NCBI GenBank assembly: GCA_949283695.1
Contig: CASDTX010000018.1
Coordinates: forward strand, 85,675-149,674
Direction: 5' to 3'
Source of the DNA: an uncultured Eubacteriales bacterium
GTDB lineage: Bacteria > Bacillota > Clostridia > Lachnospirales > Lachnospiraceae
Length of the DNA stretch: 64,000 bases
This document shows positions 36,359 to 45,389 of the stretch, one piece after another. Each line of letters starts with the position of its first letter. Position 1 is the stretch's first letter. A program made the position numbers and the translations under genes. The notes under the pieces are model-generated. The model saw only the letters and a program-made list of their open reading frames with translations, was not told where the DNA came from and ran no database searches.

Positions 36359-36934
36359 GAGGATCTGCAGGACATCCATATCGGCGATATCATCTATCTG
36401 AACGGAAGTATGACCACATGCCGTGATGTGGCGCACAGACGTCTTGTGGAGGGCGGCAGAGCGCTTCCGGTGAATGTACGGGACGCCGCAATATTCCATG
36501 CGGGCCCGATCATCCGGCCGCTTGACAATGATCAGTTCGAGATGGTGTCTGTAGGACCGACAACAAGCATGAGAATGGAGAAATTTGAAAAAGAATTTGT
36601 CCGCGACACAGGGGTGCGCGTGATTATAGGAAAAGGCGGCATGGGACCCAACACGGAGTATGCCTGCAAAAATTATAAGGCAATTCACTGTGTATTCCCT
36701 GCGGGAAATGCAGTTGTGGCGGCAACAGAAGTAGAAGAGATTGTAGAAGCTCAGTGGAGAGATCTGGGGATGCCTGAGACGCTGTGGCACTGCCGGGTTA
36801 AAGAGTTCGGGCCCTTGATTGTTTCCATTGATATGGAAGGGCGGAACCTGTTTGAAGAGAACAAAGTGATCTTCAACGAAAGAAAAGAAAAGGCTATCGA
36901 GGAGATCTGCAGACACGTAAGCTTTATCAAATAA
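36356..36934 (+). pseudogene. ttdB: L(+)-tartrate dehydratase/fumarase beta subunit lacking its start
   Basis: Reading from 36356: [64 protein letters not shown] and [16 protein letters not shown]. This lines up with E. coli TtdB from about residue 11 to the end (HVSFIK), so only about ten N-terminal codons are missing. No start codon precedes this in frame; the first ATG (36410) would drop another 18 residues. The alpha subunit gene is absent. The sequence is otherwise undamaged, suggesting a recent deletion. Confidence 0.8.
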
Positions 36935-37044
36935 AAAGCGTCGAAATTATGCGGCTTGAAATGCTGCAGAAATTTTGAAAGAGTGGGCAATGTTTACAGA
37001 GGAGAAATCATTGCTGAATGCGGAATAAGAGCATTTATAGAACG

Positions 37045-37122
37045 GAGAGAGGATAAGAACCTTCCGTGTGAAATGATGTGAGAGAAAGCCTTGTTTCCCG
37101 CGGCGGGTTCTTTTTTAATGAG
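37045..37122 (+). terminator. Possible terminator after the ttdB remnant
   Basis: AAGAACC (from 37057) can pair with GGGTTCTT followed by TTTT near 37106-37117, with a further small stem between. The stretch 36935-37213 otherwise holds nothing I recognise. Confidence 0.45.
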
Positions 37123-37213
37123 ATATAAAGAGAAGATCTTATGATTGACAGAGGTTGAAAAAGCATAAGATATTGGCAAAAATGCATAAATAAATAATAT
37201 TAAATAAAGGAAA

Positions 37214-37242
37214 TTGATATTTAGTGCACAATTCGATATAAT
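37214..37242 (+). promoter_or_regulatory. Promoter of the TRAP operon
   Basis: TTGATA at 37214-37219, 17-base spacer, TATAAT at 37237-37242. Transcription would begin near 37249, leaving a 30-base leader to the ATG at 37279. Confidence 0.75.
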
Positions 37243-37278
37243 TGGCTTATGAGTAAAAAGGAAAGGGAGGAGATTTCT

Positions 37279-38310
37279 ATGAAACATTTCAAACGTGTGG
37301 CTGCAGCGTCACTGTCCGGACTGCTTGCGGCCGGATGTCTGGCCGGCTGTGCCGGTTCTGGCGACGACGATGTACAGATCATCCGAATCGGACATAACCA
37401 GTCCACCAGTCATCCCACACACATCGGGCTCACAGCATTTGAGGAATTTATTGAAGGAGAGCTGGGGGACAAATACGACATCCAGATATTCCCGAGTGAG
37501 CTCTTAGGTTCCCAGAATGAGATGGTACAGCTGACGCAGACCGGTGCGATTACGTTCTGTGTGGCTTCCAACTCCCTGTTGGAGACGTTCTCGGAGAACT
37601 ATACGCTGTTTAACCTGCCGTATCTGTTCTCCAGTGCTGAGGCTTATCATGCATCCATGGACGACCCGAACATTATTGATCCGATTTTCGAGTCTACCAA
37701 GCAGGCCGGATTCGAGGGCGTGACCTGGCTGGATGCCGGTACGCGTAACTTCTATACGATCAATACTCCGATCAATACCCCGGAGGATCTGCACGGGCTG
37801 AAGATCCGTGTGCAGCAATCCCCTACGAATGTGCGGATGATGGATCTGCTGGGCGGAAGCGCTACCCCCATGGGATTTGGAGACGTGTACACTGCGCTTC
37901 AGTCACAGATGCTGGACGGCGCGGAGAACAACGAACTGGCGCTGACGAACAATGGACACGGAGATGTATGTAAGTATTATTCCTACAATATGCATCAGAT
38001 GATTCCGGATATGCTGATCGCAAATATTGCATTTCTGGACGGGCTGAGCGAGGAAGAACGTGCGATCTTCGACGAGGGATTTGAACTGCTCAATCAGACC
38101 CAGCGCGACGCCTGGGAGTCTTCTGTAGAAGAGGCGAAGGATTACGCGCAGAATGTGCAGGGAGTGGAATTCCTCTATCCGGATATTGAACCGTTCCAGG
38201 AGGCTCTGGCCCCCATGCATGAAGAGATGCTCAACGATTACCCGGATCTGGCTCCGATCTATGACCTGATCCAGGAGCACAATGCCGAGTTCGCCTCGGA
38301 ATCTGAATGA
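37279..38310 (+). CDS. dctP: TRAP transporter solute-binding lipoprotein (DctP)
   Basis: 343 residues from ATG 37279 (GGGAGGAG upstream). Lipoprotein signal with lipid cysteine in LAGC. DctP features: IRIGHNQSTSHPTHIGL, PSELLGSQNEMVQLTQTGAI, the substrate arginine in HGLKIRVQQS, and GDVYTALQSQMLDGAENN. It captures an organic acid or sugar acid for sodium-driven uptake by DctQ and DctM. The ligand is not predictable by eye; a hexuronate or dicarboxylate is plausible given neighbours. Confidence 0.93.
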   Translation: MKHFKRVAAASLSGLLAAGCLAGCAGSGDDDVQIIRIGHNQSTSHPTHIGLTAFEEFIEGELGDKYDIQIFPSELLGSQNEMVQLTQTGAITFCVASNSLLETFSENYTLFNLPYLFSSAEAYHASMDDPNIIDPIFESTKQAGFEGVTWLDAGTRNFYTINTPINTPEDLHGLKIRVQQSPTNVRMMDLLGGSATPMGFGDVYTALQSQMLDGAENNELALTNNGHGDVCKYYSYNMHQMIPDMLIANIAFLDGLSEEERAIFDEGFELLNQTQRDAWESSVEEAKDYAQNVQGVEFLYPDIEPFQEALAPMHEEMLNDYPDLAPIYDLIQEHNAEFASESE

Positions 38311-38330
38311 AAGGAAGGTGTCCGGATATT

Positions 38331-38810
38331 ATGCAGGCGTTACGTAAAGTTTTGAATAAGATTATGAATGTCCTTGCCGGTGTGAGCCTGATCGCCATGG
38401 TAGTGCTCACCTGCTGGCAGGTGTTTACCCGTTATATTCTCAGCAACCCATCTACCTGGTCAGAAGAGCTGGTAGGATACCTTTTCGCATGGGCCAGCCT
38501 CTTTGGCGCGTCACTGATCACCGGTGAGCGCGGCCATATGAATATTCCTGTCGTTGTAGAGAAGATGCCCGCCGGCGCACAGAAATTCTTCGCAGTGCTC
38601 GGAGAGCTGATCGCTCTGGCTTTCTCAGTGATCATCCTGGTCTACGGCGGCTATAAGATCACACTGCTGGCAATGGGACAGATGACGTCTTCCCTGGGAG
38701 TGGCTGTAGGCGTGTTCTATGTCACCATGCCGGTGTGCGGTATTATTAACGTTCTCTATACGATTCTCAACATCGCAGATATATGCAAAAAAGCAAAGGA
38801 GGTGGCTTAA
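38331..38810 (+). CDS. dctQ: TRAP transporter small permease (DctQ)
   Basis: 159 residues with four membrane helices (first LAGVSLIAMVVLTCWQVFTRY). The WSEELVGYLFAWASLFGAS stretch is typical of DctQ. ATG 38331 follows GGAAGGTG by ten bases; an earlier ATG at 38307 overlaps the dctP stop but lies before that sequence. Confidence 0.92.
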   Translation: MQALRKVLNKIMNVLAGVSLIAMVVLTCWQVFTRYILSNPSTWSEELVGYLFAWASLFGASLITGERGHMNIPVVVEKMPAGAQKFFAVLGELIALAFSVIILVYGGYKITLLAMGQMTSSLGVAVGVFYVTMPVCGIINVLYTILNIADICKKAKEVA

Positions 38811-38813
38811 GCT

Positions 38814-40115
38814 ATGGCAATGCAGTCATTGGTGATGATTATTGCGATTTTGGCGATCCTTCTGATTGTGGGAGTCCCGATCTCTTACTCGATTGGCATC
38901 GCTTCTCTGATTACGATTCTGCAGACCGTGCAGCTCGACGTCTCCGTGGTAACCGGTGCACAGAGAATCTTCGTCGGTATGAGCAAGTTCAGTCTGACGG
39001 CGATCCCGTTCTTCATCCTGGCCGGAAATCTGATGAACCAGGGCGGTATCGCGAAGCGTCTCGTAGATTTCGTTATGGCAATCCTGGGGAAGATGCCGGG
39101 CGCTCTGCTGGTGACGAACGCAGGTGCCAACGCACTGTTCGGCGCGATCTCGGGGTCGGCTTCCGCAGCGGCGGCAGCAGTGGGCTCCATGGTACGTGAA
39201 GGCGAAGAGGAGCAGGGGTATGATGTGGCCCTGTGTGCGGCGACCAACGGTGCTTCCGCTCCGTCCGGTCTTCTGATCCCGCCGTCCAATGCCCTGATTA
39301 CGTATTCGCTGGCAGCAGGCGGAACCTCAGTGGCGGCGCTGTTCATGGCAGGCTATCTTCCGGGTCTGATCTGGACACTCTGCTGTATCGTGGTAGCCAT
39401 TATTCTGGCAAAGAAGAAAGGCTATAAAGGCACTCCGGGCAAGTTCAGCTGGGCAAATCTGGGCAAGGCAACGCTGCATGCGATCCCGTCACTGTCCTTG
39501 ATCGTTGTCGTGATCGGCGGTATCGTCATCGGAGCGTTCAGCGCGACAGAAGGTTCTGCGATCGCAGTGGTCTATGCACTGATACTCGGAATCTGCTACC
39601 GCAACATTACTCTGAAGAAGCTGTGGGACATCGTGGTAGACAGTGCGAAGATGAGCGGTATGGTTGTATTCCTCATCGGTGTATCCAATATCCTCGGATG
39701 GGTTATGGCATTCCTGCAGATCCCGCAGGCTGTATCTGCGGCTCTCCTGAGCATTACGGATAATCAGATCGTGATCCTGCTGATTATGAATGTGATCCTG
39801 CTGATTGCCGGAACATTCATGGACGTTACACCGGCGATTCTGATCTTCACGCCGCTGTTCCTGCCGATTGTACAGACATTCGGAATGGATCCGATCCACT
39901 TCGGTCTGATCCTTGTATATAACCTGTGTATCGGAAATATCACTCCGCCTGTAGGAAATACGCTCTTTGTAGCGATCAAGGTGGGACGGACATCCCTGTC
40001 GAAGACGATGCCGTACATGTTGTGGTATTACGTGGCCATTCTCGTGGGACTGCTGCTGGTGACCTACGTGCCGGCAATCAGTATGATCCTGCCGCAGCTT
40101 ACCGGACTTGCGTAA
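38814..40115 (+). CDS. dctM: TRAP transporter large permease (DctM)
   Basis: 433 residues with about twelve membrane segments. FFILAGNLMNQGGIAKRLVDF, GAISGSASAAAAAVGSM, PSGLLIPPSNALITYSLAAGGTSVAALFMAGYLPGL and GNITPPVGNTLF are classic DctM motifs. AAAGGAGGTGG precedes ATG 38814, inside the end of dctQ. It is the ion-coupled channel of the transporter. Confidence 0.95.
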   Translation: MAMQSLVMIIAILAILLIVGVPISYSIGIASLITILQTVQLDVSVVTGAQRIFVGMSKFSLTAIPFFILAGNLMNQGGIAKRLVDFVMAILGKMPGALLVTNAGANALFGAISGSASAAAAAVGSMVREGEEEQGYDVALCAATNGASAPSGLLIPPSNALITYSLAAGGTSVAALFMAGYLPGLIWTLCCIVVAIILAKKKGYKGTPGKFSWANLGKATLHAIPSLSLIVVVIGGIVIGAFSATEGSAIAVVYALILGICYRNITLKKLWDIVVDSAKMSGMVVFLIGVSNILGWVMAFLQIPQAVSAALLSITDNQIVILLIMNVILLIAGTFMDVTPAILIFTPLFLPIVQTFGMDPIHFGLILVYNLCIGNITPPVGNTLFVAIKVGRTSLSKTMPYMLWYYVAILVGLLLVTYVPAISMILPQLTGLA

Positions 40116-40138
40116 GTCCGGCACGCCGGACGGCCGAG

Positions 40139-40261
40139 AGGGGCATAGAGCGTGAGGAAAGTAATATTTTGATTCCCATACATAAGATTATCCCGTTAGA
40201 TCGAATTTTCTATCATTCGAATCCTCACGGGATAATCTTATTTTTTAATCCGGACTCATAT
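40139..40261 (+). repeat. 123-bp terminator-like repeat, copy 1
   Basis: Nearly identical to 46190-46312; the last 90 or so bases are identical. Within it AAGATTATCCCGT pairs with ACGGGATAATCTT around an inner TCGAAT/ATTCGA stem, followed by ATTTTTT, so it has the form of a rho-independent terminator on the plus strand. Here it follows dctM and touches the transposase remnant. See copy 2. Confidence 0.85.
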
Positions 40262-40693
40262 GGAGGATGCCGAAGTCCATGCAGCATTGGCGCATGGTTT
40301 CCGGATAACCATAGAGGCATTCATTCTGCGTAAGGAAAAGGCCGACGACCTGGCCGGTAGCATCATCGATGGCGCCGTGGAGGGCGTATTTAACACTGCC
40401 GCCGAACCATTCATAAGGAGTGGCATCGATCTGGATGAGCTGTCCGGGATGAGGTTTGCGTTTCCGGCGGTGGGTGCGGTGGAGGATTTTTTCTTTTTAG
40501 GGCTTTCAAAACCTGCATTTTTTAGTATACTGGAAAGAGCAGAGTAGGAAAGAGAGATTCCAAAGTCTGCCAAGAGTATATCTTTGAAATGGAGGAAGCT
40601 GACCCCAGAGAATTCCGGGCGGGAAAAATCTTGAGGACAGTTTCCTTCGTTTCATCTGAAACAGCGTGAGCAGGTTTTCTGCCAATATTTTTA
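40262..40693 (-). pseudogene. Transposase remnant (ISNCY-like)
   Basis: Minus-strand frames give, in order, NIGRKPAHAVSDETKETVLKIF, then PEFSGVSFLHFKDILLADFG and SLSYSALSSILKNAGFESPKKK, then HRTHRRKRKPHPGQLIQIDATPYEWFGGS, ALHGAIDDATGQVVGLF and ETMRQCCMDFGI. These resemble the integrase-core transposases grouped as ISNCY; QIDATP would carry the first catalytic aspartate. At least two frameshifts (one before PEFSG, one in the A-rich run near 40488) and both ends are lost. Direct reading of the frames is certain; the IS family name is from memory. Confidence 0.75.
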
Positions 40694-40809
40694 TGTCATA
40701 GTATCAGATGAAGATGCAAGGGCAAAAAAATTTGTCTTACAGACAAAGGAGCAGTCATCTGTGATGACTTAAAGGCAAAGGGCCCATTTAACTAGAAGAA
40801 ATACAAGAT

Positions 40810-40849
40810 AAAAGGAAACCGTCTATGATCAACAGGACCGTTTCCTTTT
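40810..40849 (-). terminator. Terminator after the flavin oxidoreductase remnant
   Basis: On the minus strand a 14-bp stem (one mismatch) ends in CCTTTTATC and overlaps the stop codon at 40848-40850. Confidence 0.65.
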
Positions 40850-41196
40850 ACTCATTTATCGCGTGAATATAGATTTTGCGAGCGATCTTATTTTCATCAC
40901 ACATCAATGTCACGCTGCCATCTTCGATTTTTGTACACACAGAATTTGTGTATAGCTTAATATCATTTTTCTTAAGGTAATCTGCGTAATAAGGACGGAT
41001 ATACATTTCCAGACCATGTCCTACTTCGCCGGCCATTTCTGCAATAGCTACCTGTTTGCCCTGTTCTGCCAGGATTATCACAGCTGGATCTAATCTGGTT
41101 ATGCGCTCTTCAGTAGCCTCTGTGTAAAGGCGGATGTCTGCTCCCCGGAGGCTTGCCAATCTGGCAGCATCAAGTTCGCTGGGGCCTTTATTGACC
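40848..41196 (-). pseudogene. Flavin-dependent oxidoreductase (2-enoate reductase-like) fragment
   Basis: Frame begins GPSELDAARLASLRGADIRLYTEATEERITRLDPAVIILA and then jumps to EQGKQVAIAEMAGEVGHGLE and KKNDIKLYTNSVCTKIEDGSVTL. These are two separated pieces of the FAD/NAD-binding half of old-yellow-enzyme/enoate-reductase proteins; the part with the NAD-binding glycines between them is missing. The N-terminal barrel is also absent: homology stops exactly where the 25-bp repeat (41197-41221) begins. About 115 codons of perhaps 650 remain. Confidence 0.65.
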
Positions 41197-41221
41197 GTAT
41201 TGCCTCTTGTACACCGACGCT
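41197..41221 (-). repeat. 25-bp dispersed repeat, copy 2
   Basis: Complement of 6127-6151 with one mismatch. It marks the truncated 5' end of the oxidoreductase fragment. Confidence 0.75.
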
Positions 41222-41340
41222 AACGTAAAAGAATAAGGAATAGGAGATGAATTTGTTTAGCTATTAAAATATTAATTATTGAAATAGCACAAAAAATATG
41301 AATATAAATTATAATATATAAACAAAAAATAAATTTTCTA

Positions 41341-41369
41341 TTGATTTATAACTGAAAATGAGGTATAAA
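41341..41369 (+). promoter_or_regulatory. Promoter of the patB operon
   Basis: TTGATT at 41341-41346, 17-base spacer, TATAAA at 41364-41369, within a very AT-rich stretch (41222-41411). Confidence 0.6.
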
Positions 41370-41411
41370 TTGCTTAGCAGCGAAGTAATAAAACAATAGG
41401 AGGAGTTACAA

Positions 41412-42611
41412 ATGAAATATGATTTTGAAACAGTAATCAATCGTACGGGAACAGGCGCGTGTAAATGGGAACATATGCTGGCAGATCATCCGGAAGTGGA
41501 CGAGGATATCATACCGCTGTCGATCGCTGATATGGAGCTTGTGAATGCGCCAGAGATCCAGAAAGGTCTGAAGGAGTATATTGATAAGCACGTTCTCGGG
41601 TATAATAATCCATGGCCGGAATATCTGGAAGCTGTCTGCGGCTGGATGAAGCGCCGCCATGACTGGGAAGTGAAGAAGGAGTGGATCACCCAGACTCCGG
41701 GCGTGGTACCGGCTATGTTCTTTGCAGTGAAAGCATTTACAGAACCGGGCGACGGCGTGATCATCATGACACCGGTGTATTATCCGTTCTATGGGGCAGT
41801 GAAAGCCAATGAGCGTAAGCTTGTGGAGACACATCTGCTGGATGATGGAGAAACATATACAGTTGATTTTGAAGATCTTGAATGTAAGGCAAAAGATCCG
41901 GAAAATAAGCTTCTGCTCCTGTGCAGTCCTCACAACCCGGTAGGACGTGTATGGACTGTGGAAGAGTTAGAGCGTATCGGTCGTATCTGTATTGACAATG
42001 ATGTGGTAATTGTCTCGGATGAGATCCATTTTGACCTGATCATGCCGGGATATAAGCATCATGTATTTGCTTCGCTCAGCGAGGAGTTCGCACAGCATTC
42101 TGTAATCTGTACAGCGCCGAGCAAGACGTTCAACCTGGCGGGAATGCAAACTTCTAATATTATTATACCAAATCCGGAGCTTCAAAAGAAATTTGTTGCA
42201 CAGGTGGACAGCTGCGGTATGGAGCTGGCGAACATTCTTGGGTATGAAGCATGCCGCATTGCTTATACGGAGTGCGAGGAGTGGCTGGAAGAATTGCTTC
42301 AGCTCATTGTGCGCAATAAGGAATATGTCGAGAGGTTTACGGAGGAACATTTCCCGATTATCAAATGCCGAAAGATGGAAGGGACATACCTGCAGTGGCT
42401 TGATTTCCGGGCTCTGAATATGGACCCGAAGGAGCAGGAGAAGATGCTGCAATCCGAAGCGCAGCTGTTTCTGGATGCCGGATATATGTTTGGCGGTGGA
42501 GGAGATGGGTTTGAGCGTATCAACCTTGCGTGTCCGACATGGGTGATCGAGAAAGCTATGGCGCGTCTTTTAGATGTGTTGAGAAAACATTTTTCGGAGC
42601 ATGTAAGATAG
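41412..42611 (+). CDS. patB: PatB/MalY-type PLP-dependent C-S lyase or aminotransferase
   Basis: 399 residues, fold type I PLP enzyme. CSPHNPVGRVW, SDEIHFDLIMPGYKH and the PLP lysine in APSKTFNLAGMQ are the family signatures, and the N-terminal FETVINRTGTGACKWEHM resembles MalY/PatB. Such enzymes usually split cystathionine or cysteine to a keto acid, ammonia and a thiol or sulfide. AGGAG lies ten bases before ATG 41412. It is followed by an amino-acid permease and an MFS transporter on the same strand, suggesting uptake and breakdown of a sulfur amino acid. Confidence 0.88.
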   Translation: MKYDFETVINRTGTGACKWEHMLADHPEVDEDIIPLSIADMELVNAPEIQKGLKEYIDKHVLGYNNPWPEYLEAVCGWMKRRHDWEVKKEWITQTPGVVPAMFFAVKAFTEPGDGVIIMTPVYYPFYGAVKANERKLVETHLLDDGETYTVDFEDLECKAKDPENKLLLLCSPHNPVGRVWTVEELERIGRICIDNDVVIVSDEIHFDLIMPGYKHHVFASLSEEFAQHSVICTAPSKTFNLAGMQTSNIIIPNPELQKKFVAQVDSCGMELANILGYEACRIAYTECEEWLEELLQLIVRNKEYVERFTEEHFPIIKCRKMEGTYLQWLDFRALNMDPKEQEKMLQSEAQLFLDAGYMFGGGGDGFERINLACPTWVIEKAMARLLDVLRKHFSEHVR

Positions 42612-42633
42612 ATCTCAAACAGAGGAGAATCAG

Positions 42634-43986
42634 ATGGCGGAAGAAAGACGGAACGGTTCTGGCGCGACATCAGAACTGAAACGGGTACTGACCTTTAAAG
42701 ATTTGCTTTTTACATGTGTCGGAGGAATCATAGGGTCGGGCATTATGTCGATCATGGGGATTACGATAGGAATGACGGGACGCAGTGTTCCGATTTCCAT
42801 GTTCTTTGCGGCTGTTTTCGTCCTGCTTGGGATTACTCCGATCATCATCATTACGGGAACCGTGAGAATCCGGGGCGGCCAGTATACGATTGTCGGCATG
42901 CTGGCAGGAAAGAGGATGTCAGGTCTGTTTATCATTATTGATGTGGCAACCAATATTTCTCTTTCTATGTATGCACTAAGTTTTGCAGATTATTTTCTGG
43001 CGTTTTTTCCGGATGTGCCAAGAAGGCTGGTGGCGGCGGCAGTGCTGACATTCTTCTGGATCCTGAATATGCTGGGGATAGACAAGATGGCGAAGCTGCA
43101 GAATCTTATTGTATTTGTGCTGATGCTGGCTTTGGCTCTGTTTGCCGTATATGGACTTCCGAACGTATCACCGGATTATCTGACGGAGGACTTTGCCCCG
43201 AATGGATTTACAGGGATGATCACGGCGGCGGCACTGCTGTATTTCGCAACATCGGGCGGACAGCTGATCGCCGGACTGTCAGGAGAGGCGAAGAATCCGA
43301 CAAGGGATATCCCAAGAGCGATTATAATCTCTACGTTTTCGGTAGCGGTTTTGTATGCGGTGGTAGCTGTGGTGGCAGCCGGGGTACTGCCGGTAGATCA
43401 GGTGGCGAATAAGCCTTTGACAGATGTGGCGCGGACGGTTCTCCCCACGCCGCTGTATGTATTCTTTATGGTTGGAGGAGCGATGTTTGCGATCGTGTCT
43501 ACGCTGAATGCCCAGCTCGCCTGCGCTCCAAAGGCGCTCCTGCAGGCCTGTTCGGACGGATGGTTTCCGAAGAAAATGGCTTATATCCATCCAAAGTATA
43601 AGACACCCATGGTTTTGCTGACATTCTATTATCTGGTGGGAATGCTGCTGATCATATTCGGTTTTGATATCGGTCTCGTGGCGAACCTGACTGTATGTCT
43701 GAGTCAGATAAATTTTATCATCATAAGCTGGAATCTGGTTAAACTCCCCGGGCTGATTCCAGAACTCTGGGAGAAATCCAGCTTCCGGATGTCGCCCGGT
43801 GCTCTGAAGATCTGGTCAAGGGTCGCGGTATGTGTAGGCTTTATCCAGCTCTGGCTGCTTGCGAGGGACTTGAGCGTTCCGATGCTGATAGGGAATGTCT
43901 GCTACTTTATATTTGCTCTGATTTTCAGTAAGGTGCGTTCGAAGAGCCCGGATGTCAATATCGAAGTCAGCTACGAGGCTAATTAG
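42634..43986 (+). CDS. APC-family amino-acid permease
   Basis: 450 residues with about twelve membrane helices. KDLLFTCVGGIIGSGIMSI is the APC consensus at helix 1, and SGEAKNPTRDIPRAI is the typical loop after helix 6. It starts 22 bases after patB and probably imports the substrate of that enzyme. The specific amino acid is unknown. Confidence 0.88.
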   Translation: MAEERRNGSGATSELKRVLTFKDLLFTCVGGIIGSGIMSIMGITIGMTGRSVPISMFFAAVFVLLGITPIIIITGTVRIRGGQYTIVGMLAGKRMSGLFIIIDVATNISLSMYALSFADYFLAFFPDVPRRLVAAAVLTFFWILNMLGIDKMAKLQNLIVFVLMLALALFAVYGLPNVSPDYLTEDFAPNGFTGMITAAALLYFATSGGQLIAGLSGEAKNPTRDIPRAIIISTFSVAVLYAVVAVVAAGVLPVDQVANKPLTDVARTVLPTPLYVFFMVGGAMFAIVSTLNAQLACAPKALLQACSDGWFPKKMAYIHPKYKTPMVLLTFYYLVGMLLIIFGFDIGLVANLTVCLSQINFIIISWNLVKLPGLIPELWEKSSFRMSPGALKIWSRVAVCVGFIQLWLLARDLSVPMLIGNVCYFIFALIFSKVRSKSPDVNIEVSYEAN

Positions 43987-44081
43987 CTGCGCTGCGGCGG
44001 TAAGTATCATGCCGGATCCTATCCGCTGGGACGGAGCGCGGAAGAACTGTAGTTATAAAATGCTAAAGGAGAATGACAGAT

Positions 44082-45374
44082 ATGAGTGAAAGTACAAAGA
44101 ACAAGAAGGTAAAAATGACGTTGAAACAGTTTATGGCTGTATTTGCCTGCAGTATGGCATATGTTGCTCTGGCAAACCTGCAGTATCTTGCCAGAGATTA
44201 TTATGTAATTTATCAGGAAGCAAATAACCTGACAAGTGCCCAGATGGGTATGATCATGTCAGCGGTAGGAACGGCTGCGGTAATTGCAAGTTTTTATAAT
44301 GGTTTCCTTACAGATATGTTCAGGCCCAAGACACTGTTGATGTTGTCATGCAGCATCTGTATAATATTTGGGGCTGTGATCCTGACTGACCCGGGATATG
44401 TGATTTCTATGGTGGCATTTTGTGTGTTTGCTATACTGCCATTCTGGATGCCGATGTCAAAACTTTTGGCGGGCATCAGTGAGAGTAATGAGCAGAGTAG
44501 TAAAGTATTCGCGTGGCTGGATTTCTTTATCGCAGGCGCGGGCCTGCTGGCCGGTTTCATTGCATCCGGAGCGGTAGCGGCGGCTGGTGCGGCTTTCGGT
44601 GTCAAGATTATCGTTGCAGTGTATATGATAATGAGTGCGCTGTGTGTTGTAACGATTCCGTTTGTGGATAAAACAACAAAAGAAGAGTTCAAGAAAAATA
44701 AAGGCAGCGGTGACCAGGGGATGAACCTTAAGAATGTCATGATCCTTTTCTGTGATCCGAACCAGTGGCTGACATGGCTTGCGATTGGACTTGGATATAC
44801 TGCGTATGTAGGTATGACATATATCAGCCCTCTTCTGGCTACAGAATTTGGCGTGGAGGCTTCGGTTATCACAGTGCTGGATACAATTAAGAACAGTGGA
44901 ATTGGTCTTGTTGCTCCGCTGATCGCAGGCTTCTTGGCTACAAAGCACGGCGCGGTACGCTCTTATTTCTGCTGGCTGGGCCTGTATATTGTCAGCATGG
45001 CGCTGATCATTGTTATACCGTGGAAACCTGCGCTGGCTATTATTGCCATTCTGAGTATTATCCTTCTGTCCTTTTCCGCGAAGGGAAGAAGCGCCATCTC
45101 AAATACGGTATTAGTGGAGATCAAGACTCCCATGTACCTGTTTGGTACGTCAGTGGGCATTGAAGCACTGATCATGAGGATTCCGGATATCTTTATGTTT
45201 ACACTGGCTGGAAATATGATCGATGCCTATGGAAATACAGGATATTACATAGTATTCGGCAGCTGCCTTGTATTTGCGCTGGCAGGATTGCTCTGCAATG
45301 TGATCCTTACCCGCAGGATAAAAGAGGGAAAGACTTCTGAATGGTTCTTTGAAAACGCACAGAAAAAGGCGTGA
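44082..45374 (+). CDS. MFS transporter
   Basis: 430 residues from ATG 44082 (AAAGGAG ten bases upstream; ATG 44073 is too near). About twelve membrane helices with a central charged loop (DKTTKEEFKKNKGSGDQG). The loop between helices 2 and 3 has GFLTDMFRPKTLL, a relaxed version of the MFS motif A. It is the last gene of the patB operon and may export or import a related metabolite. Confidence 0.85.
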   Translation: MSESTKNKKVKMTLKQFMAVFACSMAYVALANLQYLARDYYVIYQEANNLTSAQMGMIMSAVGTAAVIASFYNGFLTDMFRPKTLLMLSCSICIIFGAVILTDPGYVISMVAFCVFAILPFWMPMSKLLAGISESNEQSSKVFAWLDFFIAGAGLLAGFIASGAVAAAGAAFGVKIIVAVYMIMSALCVVTIPFVDKTTKEEFKKNKGSGDQGMNLKNVMILFCDPNQWLTWLAIGLGYTAYVGMTYISPLLATEFGVEASVITVLDTIKNSGIGLVAPLIAGFLATKHGAVRSYFCWLGLYIVSMALIIVIPWKPALAIIAILSIILLSFSAKGRSAISNTVLVEIKTPMYLFGTSVGIEALIMRIPDIFMFTLAGNMIDAYGNTGYYIVFGSCLVFALAGLLCNVILTRRIKEGKTSEWFFENAQKKA

Positions 45375-45389
45375 AATGAGTAAATGAGG

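Noticed and set aside
40116-40138. GTCCGGC/GCCGGAC after dctM as a terminator
   Set aside because: The loop would be only two bases; the repeat immediately downstream is a much better terminator.
40139-40333. Both copies of the 123-bp repeat can be translated to the same peptide (ILIPIHKIIPLDRIFYHSN)
   Set aside because: The identity follows from the DNA repeat itself; the sequence is a hairpin terminator, no ribosome binding site is present and the frames diverge outside.
40470-40500. Programmed frameshift in the A-rich run of the transposase
   Set aside because: A slippery A run exists, but a second frame change and missing ends make simple decay more likely.
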